DNA from: Azospirillum sp. TSA2s
GTDB lineage: Bacteria; Pseudomonadota; Alphaproteobacteria; Azospirillales; Azospirillaceae
Assembly (NCBI RefSeq): GCF_004923315.1
Contig: NZ_CP039642.1
Span: forward strand, 434,001 to 498,000
Length of the DNA stretch: 64,000 nt
Direction: 5' to 3'
Numbering within the stretch: position 1 is the stretch's first letter; each line of letters opens with the position of its first letter. Shown here piece after piece: positions 1-8,520 of the stretch. Both the position numbers and the translations under genes were made by a program. A model generated the notes under the pieces. It did not search any database. It saw only the letters and a program-made list of their open reading frames with translations, and was not told where the DNA came from.

Positions 1-2
1 TG

Positions 3-19
3 AAAACTCGCAGAGTTTT
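3..19. promoter_or_regulatory. inverted repeat at window edge
   Basis: AAAACTC-GCA-GAGTTTT is a perfect 7-3-7 inverted repeat followed by an AT-rich stretch. It could be a terminator of a gene left of the window or an operator; the flank needed to decide is missing. Confidence 0.3.
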
Positions 20-143
20 GATAAATTAACTCTCGCTGTCACGAAGATAAAATTCTTCGGATGGCAATCGAGTTTGGGCTTCCTTGCCCAATTCGCCAGC
101 GCTTGATGGTTCTTTGGGATGGTTCGATTCCGTCCAAGCGCTC

Positions 144-162
144 CAAACGAACAGTTCGTTTG
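144..162. promoter_or_regulatory. perfect 19-bp palindrome, candidate operator
   Basis: CAAACGAAC-A-GTTCGTTTG is a perfect 9-1-9 palindrome lying 67 bp upstream of the start of the 625-aa gene. A second inverted pair, AGCGCTTG (98-105) and CAAGCGCT (135-142), lies just before it. The position suits an operator for the two-gene unit that follows. No cognate regulator is identifiable. Confidence 0.5.
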
Positions 163-228
163 ACGGTTGATTGTTTTCGGCCGGCGAATTACCGCACCGC
201 ACTTGGTGCGACGCAAGGAGCATGCCTT

Positions 229-2106
229 ATGCCTCACAATAACCTTGATAACTCTGGAAACATGTCAGAAACCACGGCCGCCGATGCTGTGGTCGACGAG
301 ACGAACAACGATGCGGTCCCGGCAGTCAAATCGCTGCCCCCTGATATCGCGGTCCTGTTCGAGCCTCGCACGCCGCTGCCGGCCGCGTCGCCCGAGGCAC
401 ACTCCGCCAGCAACGCAGCGGTTCCTCTTCAGGCTGAAGCCGCTCGGAGGATCGGCGAAAGCATCAATGACCTCGCCCGTGTGAACGACGTGGAGGCCGA
501 GAAGGCTGCGCGTCAACATAAGGACCGGCGCTCCTATCTTGCCGACGCCAAGCTCGCGGCTCTGACCCTGAGTGATATGCTTCAGGAGGGCACGGAAGAG
601 GAAAAGAAGAAGGCTTACGAGAGCTATGCCAAGGAACGCGGCGTGGCGGCATTGGACAAGGGGTCGATGTATGCAACAGGCAACCTGATCGTCGGCATGC
701 TGCTACTCGATACCAAGAGCCAGGACCAGCAAACCAAACGCCATGCCTACAACGTGCTGAAGGATTACGGACCGGCGATTAGCGCGGCGATTGCCGCAAT
801 CAATGCGGTCAAGGGTGAGAGCTGGTTGCCGACCTGTGACGCCGCGAGCTTCGCCGACATCATCAGCATCATCCGCGAACGGGGTGGCCTGAAGAGGCTG
901 GCCGAGGAAGGGCGACCCAAACCCGTGTCGGGTGCTGACGTCAATATGGCTCCGGAAATAGCTCTCGACCCCAAAGCTCTGGCAGCCCGGCTGACGACGA
1001 AAGCACTGGAGACGATCGATATCGACGCCATTGGCGCTGCGGCCAATTGGCTGGTATCTCGTGACCGTCTGGAAGCGTTTTATGCCCGAGAAGTGGTGGT
1101 TATCCCGCCAGAGATTGCAACGTTTCGCGAAGTGCTGATCCTGGGACAGATGATCAAGACCTACCCGTCTCCTCTGCCGGTTAGGCGCAGCGATGATCCC
1201 AGCACGGCCGAAACACCGATGCAGATGGCACGCCGCCAATTTTACCTGCTGGCTGATGAAACGATTCTCGTAAGCAATCCCCTGATGACGGCGGGGTGCG
1301 TGGTGATTGAGATGGTGTTGCGCTCACCCCTCGTCGGCCAGCCTCGCACCGTGGACTTGTGGTTTCAGCCTGGATCTACGGGGCGGCAAGGGCAAATCCG
1401 GAACGGCAGCATCCGCATGGCAGAGAAGAACATCCTGGATGCGCGCCGGGCCGCCGGCTTCACCATGGCGGTGGCGCCGACCACAAGCGAACCCAATCCA
1501 CCAAAGACCGGGCATTTCCGTCTTCACTTTACCACCGACGTGGCGAAGGAGGGAGAAGACCCGACCTTCAACGTCTTGTTGCGGGCGGCCAGTCGTGGCG
1601 ACCACTGGCAAGAGCCTTGGGCAATCGACCATGACCGTTTCAACCCTACTGTCTCAGGCGCGCTACCTCGAACCAGCGTCAGCAACCTCATCCATGAGGC
1701 GTTCGTCAAGGATGTCGAGCGGCAACGCACCGACCGGGTTCGCCTGACATTCGGCGATGAAGCGGTCGCGGTTGGGGTCGGCACCAAATTCACCAAGCGG
1801 GAAGCGGCGGAAATTCACAGCCCGACCAGCAAAAGAGTCGTCGCAGTGGAGATTCACGCCGACGACTTCATCGGTTTGGCCCGGTCCCTTCAGTCGATCA
1901 CGTTGACATGCGACGTGAAGTTCGAACTCGACCCCGAAGGTTTGCTGATGCTGAAGTTCAACACGGAAGGGGCTGAGCATACGGTCGGCATTCCCCTGAT
2001 GAAGGGTAAGGAGCGCAGCGACAAGCTCCTGCGCCGGTATTCGATCAAGCGTGCCGTCGCACCGATGGCTGACGACGAAGCTGACGCGCCCGGCCTCACG
2101 GACTGA
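229..2106 (+). CDS. unknown 625-aa protein upstream of TGT-like gene
   Basis: Function not recognised. The reading frame opens at 61, but the start at 229 is preferred because AAGGAG (215-220) sits 8 nt before it. The N-terminal 100 residues are low in complexity and rich in Ala, Asp and Pro; a charged helical stretch follows (residues about 100-150, many Glu, Lys and Ala). There is no signal peptide or membrane segment, so it is probably cytosolic. The last 100 residues alternate hydrophobic and charged residues and end in a block around LLMLKFNTEG...GIPL that faintly recalls the last domain of DNA sliding clamps; this is an impression only. It lies 65 bp upstream of the TGT-like gene on the same strand, suggesting one transcript and a joint role. 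Confidence 0.7.
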   Translation: MPHNNLDNSGNMSETTAADAVVDETNNDAVPAVKSLPPDIAVLFEPRTPLPAASPEAHSASNAAVPLQAEAARRIGESINDLARVNDVEAEKAARQHKDRRSYLADAKLAALTLSDMLQEGTEEEKKKAYESYAKERGVAALDKGSMYATGNLIVGMLLLDTKSQDQQTKRHAYNVLKDYGPAISAAIAAINAVKGESWLPTCDAASFADIISIIRERGGLKRLAEEGRPKPVSGADVNMAPEIALDPKALAARLTTKALETIDIDAIGAAANWLVSRDRLEAFYAREVVVIPPEIATFREVLILGQMIKTYPSPLPVRRSDDPSTAETPMQMARRQFYLLADETILVSNPLMTAGCVVIEMVLRSPLVGQPRTVDLWFQPGSTGRQGQIRNGSIRMAEKNILDARRAAGFTMAVAPTTSEPNPPKTGHFRLHFTTDVAKEGEDPTFNVLLRAASRGDHWQEPWAIDHDRFNPTVSGALPRTSVSNLIHEAFVKDVERQRTDRVRLTFGDEAVAVGVGTKFTKREAAEIHSPTSKRVVAVEIHADDFIGLARSLQSITLTCDVKFELDPEGLLMLKFNTEGAEHTVGIPLMKGKERSDKLLRRYSIKRAVAPMADDEADAPGLTD

Positions 2107-2171
2107 CCCCTTTCAATCAGCGCAGGGAGGAGCTGACGCAACTCGGCTCTTCCTCAGTGGTGGAGCGATCC

Positions 2172-3434
2172 ATGGACCTCAGCATGGAACAAAACAAATA
2201 CGCGATTTTCGCGCCGGCGGTTCAGCCCGATTACGCCAAGCTGGCGATTCCTCGCGCGATCAAGACGGATCGATTGCCCCAGGGGGTGAAACCGCAGGAT
2301 CTGAACTTTCTGCGCCGCCCGAACCCGCTGTTCACCATCAAAGCGACGCTGGCCAGCGCAGCGACCTTCGACGGCCAGCCGCCGCCCACAATGCTGGACC
2401 GCTCGGTTCGTGCGTCCGATAGCGTGGTGATCGTCGATAGCGGCGGCTTTTCGCTGATCAACAACAGTGGCAATCTGGCGCTTACCGACGAAACCCGACT
2501 GCGCTTCTTGCGCTGGCAGGAATGCTGGGGCGATGTCGGCATGACCCTCGATGTGCCGCTCAAGGCCATAGACGTGCCGCAATCGGGATTCACGACGTTC
2601 AAGGAATGCCTGAACACAACGGTTCAGAACCTGACGTTCATCGTCAAACACCGGGATCGGTCATCGCCGCTGCGGCTGCTGAATGTTCTTCAGGGGCGGA
2701 CACCGAAGGAAGCAGACCAGTGGTACAACGCGGTAAAGAGCTTTCCTTTCGAGGGCTGGGCCGTGGGCGGCGTGCTCAAGCTCGACCTCTACGGCGTGAT
2801 CCGCCGCATCCTGATCATGCTGGAGGAGGGATGTTTAACCTCCGGTACGGCATGGCTTCACTTTCTTGGGGTGGAAAGCCCGCGCATGGCGGTGGTGCTG
2901 ACAGCGCTGAAACAGGCGTTACAAAAGATTCTACCGACCATGGAAATCACCTTCGACGCGGCAACACCGTTCACGTCGTTCGCGAGGGGATCAGGGCAGG
3001 CCGTGCTGGGGCTGCGGCTCGATGGCGAGCGTTTCAACTTCCAGCGTCACACCCTTCAGGACCTTTCCTCCCTGGACCCAAGCACGCAGCTTCCCCTGCA
3101 CAGCCCACTGGCGGATCGTCTGACGGTGGGGATGGTGCGGGGCAACGATACTGGTTGGGGGCGCAAGCTGGATGGAGTGGGGATGGTGATGGTGAAACAC
3201 CACAACGTCTACGCGACCGCGATGGGGTTGCTGCTGGCGAACCGGCATGTTCTCCATACCGACCTCAACCATATGATCGTGCCGTACGACGTGATGGCGG
3301 TGCTCAAGGCAGTTCACACTGTTTTCAAGGCAACAGATCGTAGAAGTGAACTGGAACGACAAAAGATGACGCTGCGGAAACTGATGCTAGGACAACAACC
3401 GTCGTCTGACGATCAGAATGATGTAGATCGCTGA
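2172..3434 (+). CDS. tRNA-guanine transglycosylase-like (DpdA-type) protein
   Basis: TGT-superfamily enzymes exchange guanine for a 7-deazaguanine base; the DpdA branch does this in DNA. Landmarks align in order: VDSGGF (Asp 89, the substrate-binding Asp), LDVP (Asp 127), NVLQG, a FEGWAVGG block matching the TGT 'DGYAVGGL' loop, HFLGVESP matching 'HYLMGVGTP', and TFDAATPFTSFARGSG (Asp 262), which fits the catalytic nucleophile loop 'FDCVLPTRSGR'. The C-terminal CxCxxC...H zinc site of true tRNA TGTs is not visible. Length is 420 aa. GGAG at 2162-2165 supports the start at 2172 over the upstream one at 2157. No preQ0 biosynthesis gene is in the window, so the base would have to come from elsewhere. 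The superfamily call is firm; DNA as substrate is inference. Confidence 0.7.
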   Translation: MDLSMEQNKYAIFAPAVQPDYAKLAIPRAIKTDRLPQGVKPQDLNFLRRPNPLFTIKATLASAATFDGQPPPTMLDRSVRASDSVVIVDSGGFSLINNSGNLALTDETRLRFLRWQECWGDVGMTLDVPLKAIDVPQSGFTTFKECLNTTVQNLTFIVKHRDRSSPLRLLNVLQGRTPKEADQWYNAVKSFPFEGWAVGGVLKLDLYGVIRRILIMLEEGCLTSGTAWLHFLGVESPRMAVVLTALKQALQKILPTMEITFDAATPFTSFARGSGQAVLGLRLDGERFNFQRHTLQDLSSLDPSTQLPLHSPLADRLTVGMVRGNDTGWGRKLDGVGMVMVKHHNVYATAMGLLLANRHVLHTDLNHMIVPYDVMAVLKAVHTVFKATDRRSELERQKMTLRKLMLGQQPSSDDQNDVDR

Positions 3435-3457
3435 TTATTCTCAGAATAACATCAGAG

Positions 3458-3488
3458 AACCAACCCTGGAATGGTTCCAGGGTTGGTT
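3458..3488. terminator. bidirectional terminator between convergent genes
   Basis: A perfect 14-bp stem, AACCAACCCTGGAA (3458-3471) and its complement (3475-3488), closes a 3-nt loop. T-rich sequence follows on the plus strand. It lies between the ends of the TGT-like gene and the helicase-primase gene. A second palindrome, TTATTCT-C-AGAATAA, sits at 3435-3449. Confidence 0.75.
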
Positions 3489-3519
3489 TGTCTGCACTTG
3501 TTTCACGACATGACCAACA

Positions 3520-5979
3520 CTAAGTCCTGCCGTTCCCGAGCGAAATTGTGATACTCTTGATTTGTTTCTTTCGGTCCTGTCGGTTGCTCTGTGAATCTCC
3601 ATGATGCATGTTGAGCAGCTGAGCGATTTCAGCGTGATCGTATCCTGCTTGAGCAAGGCGACAAGCAAAGCGCCAAAAGCCCGCGTTGCCTTCTCCAGCG
3701 GTGGTGGCTCGCCAATCCTCCAGGGCGGCTTCATAGGCACGCTTCCGGCATTCTTCACGCTGGTGGTCAGCGTCCTCGACTGTCTCTCGGTGAACCAACC
3801 GCTCTAATAGTCTACGCAAGTCTGGACTGTGGTTCTTTACCGCCGCGACCTCTTGGTATTCGGGGGCATCAATCACAACGCGATCCAACCACTCCAAGGG
3901 ATCGAGCATCGGCACGCCATCCCAATGATCGATCCAAAAGCTCTTCGATTGATCCTTGGCTTGGCACGGCAAATAAAACCAACTCGATGGAGTGCGTTTG
4001 CTGATATCAAGCCCGCTGTTGATACCGCTCTCCCCCAACTTCGTCCCGACTGAGTAGCCAATATTCCTGACTCTGTCAGCACATATATCCCAGATCGCCT
4101 TATATGCCTCCGAACCCACCGGACAGTTCAATGGAACAACCATACGGTATCGCCACAGCCCGTCACGTCCATTGGAATAGGAGTTGAACAGTAGGTGCCT
4201 CACGTCTTGGAAAATTCGATGGACGCGTTCCGGGTCCAATGGGCTGTCATCAAAATCGAGCTGAAGCAATTGCATCTGGACGACATTCGCCGCTCCCTTC
4301 GTGGTATCCGGCGAGGCATCGGGATCAAACGTCGCTCCCGAGATGAGCCAGTTGTTGGCTTTGCTCGCAAACACCACCTCATGGCATCGTCGTAGTTCAT
4401 CGCGAACCACATCCCAGCTATTGAAGGTATGATTCACTATTGATCTCGAAGTCGTCGTAAGCTCAAACGACAGCGTTACCGAATGGCATGTTTGATTCAT
4501 CAGATCATCTTCTAACGAATAGTCCATATATAAGGTATTTTCGTTAGATACGAGGCCATCATGGGTCACTCGTTCCTGCAAATCCCGCAATGCCGTGACA
4601 GTCGCTTTTAACTGCTTCTTTCGTTTCTGATGAGCCGCATTGCGTTCTGCATTACTTCGAACAACCACCTTGGTTGGACGGCCTCGCTGGCTTGGCCCGA
4701 GTTCCGGAATACCGAGGTCGAGAAAATCCAAACGACTGCCAGGGAGAAGGCCACAGATGTAATCTGCGGTGCGTCGATCCGGCACGATCACGCTGACCGG
4801 CACATCACTGTCGCGGTCGCGCAATGCGGTTCGCATGATCATCTGGTAGGCAGCCTCTTGCGCCTTGGCACGACTCAGTTCCATTGGGTCAATGCCGAAC
4901 GTCTTCTCAGCCCACGCAAAGTGACTGGTCATGTCGTTGAGCGCGGCAACAAATACGGCTTTATCGAAATCGCGATAGTCGTTGAGTCCATGGCTCACAG
5001 GCGGAATACGACACCCCAACGGAATAGTCCATTGCCAATCCTGAACGTCGCCATTTGCCGACCAAATGTGCCGACCATCGACATGATCTTTGAGTCTATT
5101 GCATATAGACTGCAACCCACCGCATTTGTTGCGCAGTGTCTTGCTCCAGATACCCTCTGTGAAATACTTTACTCGCACCCGACTACCCGTCGTGTCATCG
5201 TGGCGAGGAAAAGCGGGTTTGATCATCGGGTGTGGTTGAAAATCGACGCCTTGGCTCTTCCACACCAGATAGAGCAGACTGTTGGTGAGGTTCGCGCCCA
5301 TGATGGTCAGATCGCCCCAGCCCTCAAGCACACTGGGTTGGAGCCAACCATGAGCATGAAGCTGGGCTCGCCCCTGCCAACCGGCGCTCATCCAATCGCC
5401 TCTGGTCAGGGCAAGGTTCCAGTGAGGATTGACCAATGCGTTGAAGAATGGCTGAACCACAGCCACAACATCATCTTGCTCTTCATTGCGTGCCCATTGG
5501 TCAACAATGCTGGCATGACCCGGTTTGATCATGACATCGAGAAGAGCATCACATGACGAATTCGCTACGACATCAAAATGCTCGGTCCACCAATCCCATG
5601 TAATGCTGAGGTTCTTCTGAAAGCTGAAATCAACTTGTGGCACTTCGTCAACAATAAGGCTCCAATCGACCTTGCCGCGGAGATCGGGATTATCCAAAAT
5701 GCATTTGTGAGTCACCAGGATGCAATCGACATCTCTTGCCTGTAGTGCTTTGCGAAACTCACTTGCTACCTCTCCAGGATACTGGTCCGCAGTGATGGCT
5801 CGCCACCGCACACTCGGCGCCATCTGTCGTGCCCGTTCAAGTGTGGATGCAATGAGTTGACGGGTGGGCTGAGCGATAACAAAGCGGCTTTGAAGCCTTT
5901 CAACCCCATGAGCAATCGACTTGATTGCCGCTGTTGTTTTTCCGCTACCTGCGCATGAATCTACATAATTAATCCGCAT
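3520..5979 (-). CDS. helicase-primase fusion protein, plasmid/island replication type
   Basis: An 819-aa protein. A Walker A motif (GSGKTT, residues 11-16) and a Walker B/DEVP motif (about residue 111) mark an N-terminal helicase-type ATPase domain. Around residues 540-690 the pattern LQLDFDD, then RYRMVVPL, then LDISKRTPSSWFYLP matches the metal-binding and conserved segments of archaeo-eukaryotic primase-like domains. The last 100 residues form a helical domain (GFWRFACRLAQAGYDHAEIA) like those following such primases. It probably unwinds and primes DNA for an integrated plasmid or mobile island. It ends 31 bp from the bidirectional terminator; its leader carries a candidate structured RNA. 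The helicase call is firmer than the primase call. Confidence 0.65.
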   Translation of the reverse strand: MRINYVDSCAGSGKTTAAIKSIAHGVERLQSRFVIAQPTRQLIASTLERARQMAPSVRWRAITADQYPGEVASEFRKALQARDVDCILVTHKCILDNPDLRGKVDWSLIVDEVPQVDFSFQKNLSITWDWWTEHFDVVANSSCDALLDVMIKPGHASIVDQWARNEEQDDVVAVVQPFFNALVNPHWNLALTRGDWMSAGWQGRAQLHAHGWLQPSVLEGWGDLTIMGANLTNSLLYLVWKSQGVDFQPHPMIKPAFPRHDDTTGSRVRVKYFTEGIWSKTLRNKCGGLQSICNRLKDHVDGRHIWSANGDVQDWQWTIPLGCRIPPVSHGLNDYRDFDKAVFVAALNDMTSHFAWAEKTFGIDPMELSRAKAQEAAYQMIMRTALRDRDSDVPVSVIVPDRRTADYICGLLPGSRLDFLDLGIPELGPSQRGRPTKVVVRSNAERNAAHQKRKKQLKATVTALRDLQERVTHDGLVSNENTLYMDYSLEDDLMNQTCHSVTLSFELTTTSRSIVNHTFNSWDVVRDELRRCHEVVFASKANNWLISGATFDPDASPDTTKGAANVVQMQLLQLDFDDSPLDPERVHRIFQDVRHLLFNSYSNGRDGLWRYRMVVPLNCPVGSEAYKAIWDICADRVRNIGYSVGTKLGESGINSGLDISKRTPSSWFYLPCQAKDQSKSFWIDHWDGVPMLDPLEWLDRVVIDAPEYQEVAAVKNHSPDLRRLLERLVHRETVEDADHQREECRKRAYEAALEDWRATTAGEGNAGFWRFACRLAQAGYDHAEIAQLLNMHHGDSQSNRQDRKKQIKSITISLGNGRT

Positions 5980-6000
5980 AATATGTCCCTACAATAATTC

Positions 6001-6038
6001 AAAGAAAAAGCCCCATGGCGTGACGAGCACCATGGGGC
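6001..6038 (-). terminator. intrinsic terminator in leader of helicase-primase gene
   Basis: On the minus strand, GCCCCATGG pairs with CCATGGGGC (6030-6038 and 6010-6018, 11-nt loop) and is followed directly by TTTTTCTTT. It lies 22 nt before the helicase-primase start, so it either ends a small RNA or acts as an attenuator. Confidence 0.65.
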
Positions 6039-6140
6039 GTTATGTAGACACGACATACGACAGAACGGGGCTTATAATAACAAACCACATCACCCCTGAA
6101 TGTGGTCGAAACTCGGAAAAAATCATTGTCGTATCTACAT
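6039..6140 (-). ncRNA. candidate structured RNA leader
   Basis: Read on the minus strand, a 14-bp closing helix pairs 6127-6140 with 6042-6055, with a single U-G wobble. Inside is a 7-bp hairpin (6100-6106 with 6084-6090). Its loop contains GGGGU (6092-6096), which can pair with GCCCC (6067-6071) as a pseudoknot. A terminator hairpin with a U run follows immediately. A helix kept by wobble, a pseudoknot and a terminator together suggest a regulatory leader (riboswitch or attenuator) or a copy-control RNA. No known RNA class was recognised. Confidence 0.45.
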
Positions 6141-6252
6141 TATGGGCCTCGTCAACCCTTAATAATATTATTTATAACATAGCAGGATAAAATGGATCAA
6201 TATCGCTTACGTACTTTATTATACATAGCTGCATCAATCATGAATACTTTGG

Positions 6253-6399
6253 CATGTCCAACAACGGCAAGAAGCGCGTCGAGAAAGGCCACTGCCGGCT
6301 CTATATCCCTTATACGGAGATTTTACACCACCAGTGGCGCTGGTGGGGCAATCAAAGCACATCGACCGCAGCCCGCATCAGCTCGTCGTTAACCTCGAT
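6253..6399 (+). pseudogene. possible remnant or small ORF, about 48 aa
   Basis: The frame begins MSNNGKKRVEKGHCRLYIPY and has GC-rich third positions typical of coding DNA, unlike the AT-rich sequence on both sides. There is no Shine-Dalgarno sequence, and the frame runs into the opposite-strand recombinase end. It looks like the front of a gene cut by rearrangement. Function unknown. Confidence 0.3.
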
Positions 6400-6921
6400 A
6401 TAGCGTTGGGTCGTGGTCAGGTGCTTATGACCGGCCAGCGTCATGATGACCTTTGGGCTGATGCCACTGTGGGCCAGCCGTGTGATGAACCACCGCCGTC
6501 CACTGTGTGAGGTCGCACCATCGAGTCCCGCTTGGTCGTAAAGCTGCCCCATCAACTGGCACAAGGTGTTGGCACTGAACGCTGTCCGCTTCTGCGTCAG
6601 CAACAGGGGGCGTTCCGGTTTCGCTCCCTCGCCCACGACGCTGCGGTAGCGTTCGAGTTCTTTCCGCAGCCGGTCATTGACGAACGCTACCCGCGCATGA
6701 CCGCCTTTGGTCATCTCCGCGCTTAGGCGGACCTGTTCACGCACGCCACCATTGCCGTCCAGCACGTCACCCCAGGTCAGGGCCGCAATCTCACCGACCC
6801 GCAAGCCCGCGAGATAGGACAGCATGACGGCCATCCGGTTGCGGGCGGCGTGCCGCCCCTGCGCGACCACGGCCAGCAACCGCTTCTGTTCCGCGTCCGT
6901 CAGCACCCGCGCCTGTTTCAT
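6352..6921 (-). CDS. tyrosine recombinase, catalytic domain only
   Basis: Site-specific recombinase of the phage integrase/XerC family. The catalytic set is visible: Arg in LRVGE, Lys in MTKGG, HxxR in HSGRR, His in AGHKHL and the nucleophile Tyr in QRYIE. At about 189 aa it has only the catalytic domain; the N-terminal arm- and core-binding domains of island integrases are absent. The start at 6921 follows GAGG; other ATGs lie at 6924 and 6954. It may be a stand-alone resolvase-like recombinase, or a truncated integrase. It is 13 kb from the tRNA-Phe scar, so it is not clearly the enzyme that inserted the island. Confidence 0.8.
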   Translation of the reverse strand: MKQARVLTDAEQKRLLAVVAQGRHAARNRMAVMLSYLAGLRVGEIAALTWGDVLDGNGGVREQVRLSAEMTKGGHARVAFVNDRLRKELERYRSVVGEGAKPERPLLLTQKRTAFSANTLCQLMGQLYDQAGLDGATSHSGRRWFITRLAHSGISPKVIMTLAGHKHLTTTQRYIEVNDELMRAAVDVL

Positions 6922-6954
6922 CATAACCTCATTGTGCATTGTAGTTGCGCACAC

Positions 6955-7427
6955 AAGATTATGTTTTCAGGCGCGGCCTCGCTCAAGGCCTGAAAGAAGC
7001 TGAGGAACTACGCGGCTTCCAACAGGAACCTAAGAAAATGTTGCTTATATTAGGTTCTTCGAACGGCAGGATTATAAATTCAAGGCCGAAAGCTTAAATC
7101 TTTACCTCACATCCACCAACCATTGACAACCCACCTCTCCGGAGGCGGGCTATTGGCGTTTCGGGCTCGCCTCTGCGCACGCGGCCAGGACCGCCAGCAC
7201 GGCGAACAGCAGCAGGTGGCTCATGGCATAGAGCCGCCCCTAGAGACGACGTGGATCGGGAACCCCTTCAAGTGCGGCAAGCAGGGCAGCGAAGTACACC
7301 ATCGGCGACTCCGACCGGGAAATCCCGCTTCAACAGCGCCATTCCCCAGCCGTGCCGGTTCCAAACGTTCAGAGTTACCCTCATGCTCAGGCCAGAACTG
7401 CATGGCCCTGCACTGTAACCTGCCTGT
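6955..7427. other. no confident gene
   Basis: The first 150 bases are AT-rich. The stretch from about 7130 to 7400 is GC-rich with short open frames on both strands, but none has a good start or recognisable content. It may hold decayed gene remnants. Confidence 0.5.
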
Positions 7428-7793
7428 TTACGCCACGGTAGTTTGAAGCTTCGGTGGTAGCCGGATGGAAACAATTCCAATAATAGCCAAAATTATGCCA
7501 AGAAGTGCCTGGAAAATAACTGGGAGCCCCGGCGAAGCAAGCAGCAGTCCTCCCGCTCCCAACAGCCCGACTAAAGTAGCGTATTTAGCCAAACGGTTGA
7601 AGCGGCCGAGCAAGGCGGCAAAAAGAGCCAGCACTGTGCAGACCACTACAAACAAGCCAAAGTAATAAAATTTTGCATCATGGCCTCCGACTGAAGACAC
7701 GAATGTTGCAATTCGCAGCAATCCTTCCGCTGCCAGCAGTGATCCCAAAACTCCGATTATCTGTGCGCCCATTCTCAGCCAGTGAAATGGCAT
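7428..7793 (-). CDS. small integral membrane protein, unknown
   Basis: A 121-aa protein with about four hydrophobic segments (residues about 8-28, 42-62, 68-88 and 91-111) and a short charged C-terminus. It starts after AAGGAG with 8-nt spacing. No family was recognised. It is first in a run of minus-strand envelope-type unknown genes (7.4-10.0 kb). Confidence 0.6.
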   Translation of the reverse strand: MPFHWLRMGAQIIGVLGSLLAAEGLLRIATFVSSVGGHDAKFYYFGLFVVVCTVLALFAALLGRFNRLAKYATLVGLLGAGGLLLASPGLPVIFQALLGIILAIIGIVSIRLPPKLQTTVA

Positions 7794-7839
7794 TCTTTAT
7801 CTCCTTGTGCTGCCTGATGTCGTTATAGTTTTCGTCTTG

Positions 7840-8520
7840 CTAACTGTTTCGCGGCGGCGAAATAATCATGAACGGGGTTTTTCCTGACCGCACAAGGTCT
7901 GATACCGATACGTCAGAAAGTCTTATCGTCTTCTTTGATCGTCGTTCGCTGTTGATGCTAAGTTCAAGCTGAGGCTCATTGTTCACGAAAGCCGAAGGAC
8001 CACGTATTTGGTAGGTTTCTCGCCCATCATTGTTTAACTCGACTGTAACCGATGCAACTTCCAGCTTAGCTTGTTGGTTGATGCCCTTCAATTCTGCTTC
8101 CAGGGTTTGAAAACGCGCTTTGTCGAGCACGGCATACAATGTGATCGCGTCGAAGCCGCCGACAGAAGTTTGGGCCACTGAAACTCCAGATACGGATCCG
8201 GTTGGGAGCTTTCCCTTTTCATTGAAGATCGGGGCCTTGGCGGCGAAATCAAGATAGTCTTTAAAGCCGTCTTTAGCGCAGCTCAGAGCAGATAGGTCGG
8301 AGTAATACTTTAATAGGATCGCGCCAAGTCGGTCTTTGTTCTCTTCACACTGCTTCGAGCTTGGCATTTCAATGCGAAAGTTGGAGTTCGCCGAGCTAAG
8401 CTTGTCAGCAGCGCTTGCAACCTCAAACGCATCGCCAATGAAAACCTCGTACCGCGAGTCAACTTTGCAGGCAGAAAGAGATGCAACTAGAAGACATGCA
8501 ATAGACGCGGGTATTCTCAT
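7840..8520 (-). CDS. predicted lipoprotein, unknown
   Basis: The start at 8520 is chosen because it begins a typical lipoprotein signal, MRIPASIACLLVASLSAC, with the lipobox LSAC at residues 15-18; AAGGA lies about 9 nt upstream. The open frame extends to 8712 without a plausible start. The mature part (about 208 aa) is hydrophilic and has two further cysteines that could form a disulfide (QCEEN and ALSCAKD). It is probably anchored to the membrane facing the periplasm. Function unknown. Confidence 0.65.
   Translation of the reverse strand: MRIPASIACLLVASLSACKVDSRYEVFIGDAFEVASAADKLSSANSNFRIEMPSSKQCEENKDRLGAILLKYYSDLSALSCAKDGFKDYLDFAAKAPIFNEKGKLPTGSVSGVSVAQTSVGGFDAITLYAVLDKARFQTLEAELKGINQQAKLEVASVTVELNNDGRETYQIRGPSAFVNNEPQLELSINSERRSKKTIRLSDVSVSDLVRSGKTPFMIISPPRNS

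Noticed and set aside
4630..5556. 308-aa plus-strand frame inside the helicase-primase gene
   Set aside because: Antisense to a gene with Walker and primase motifs; no ribosome-binding site.
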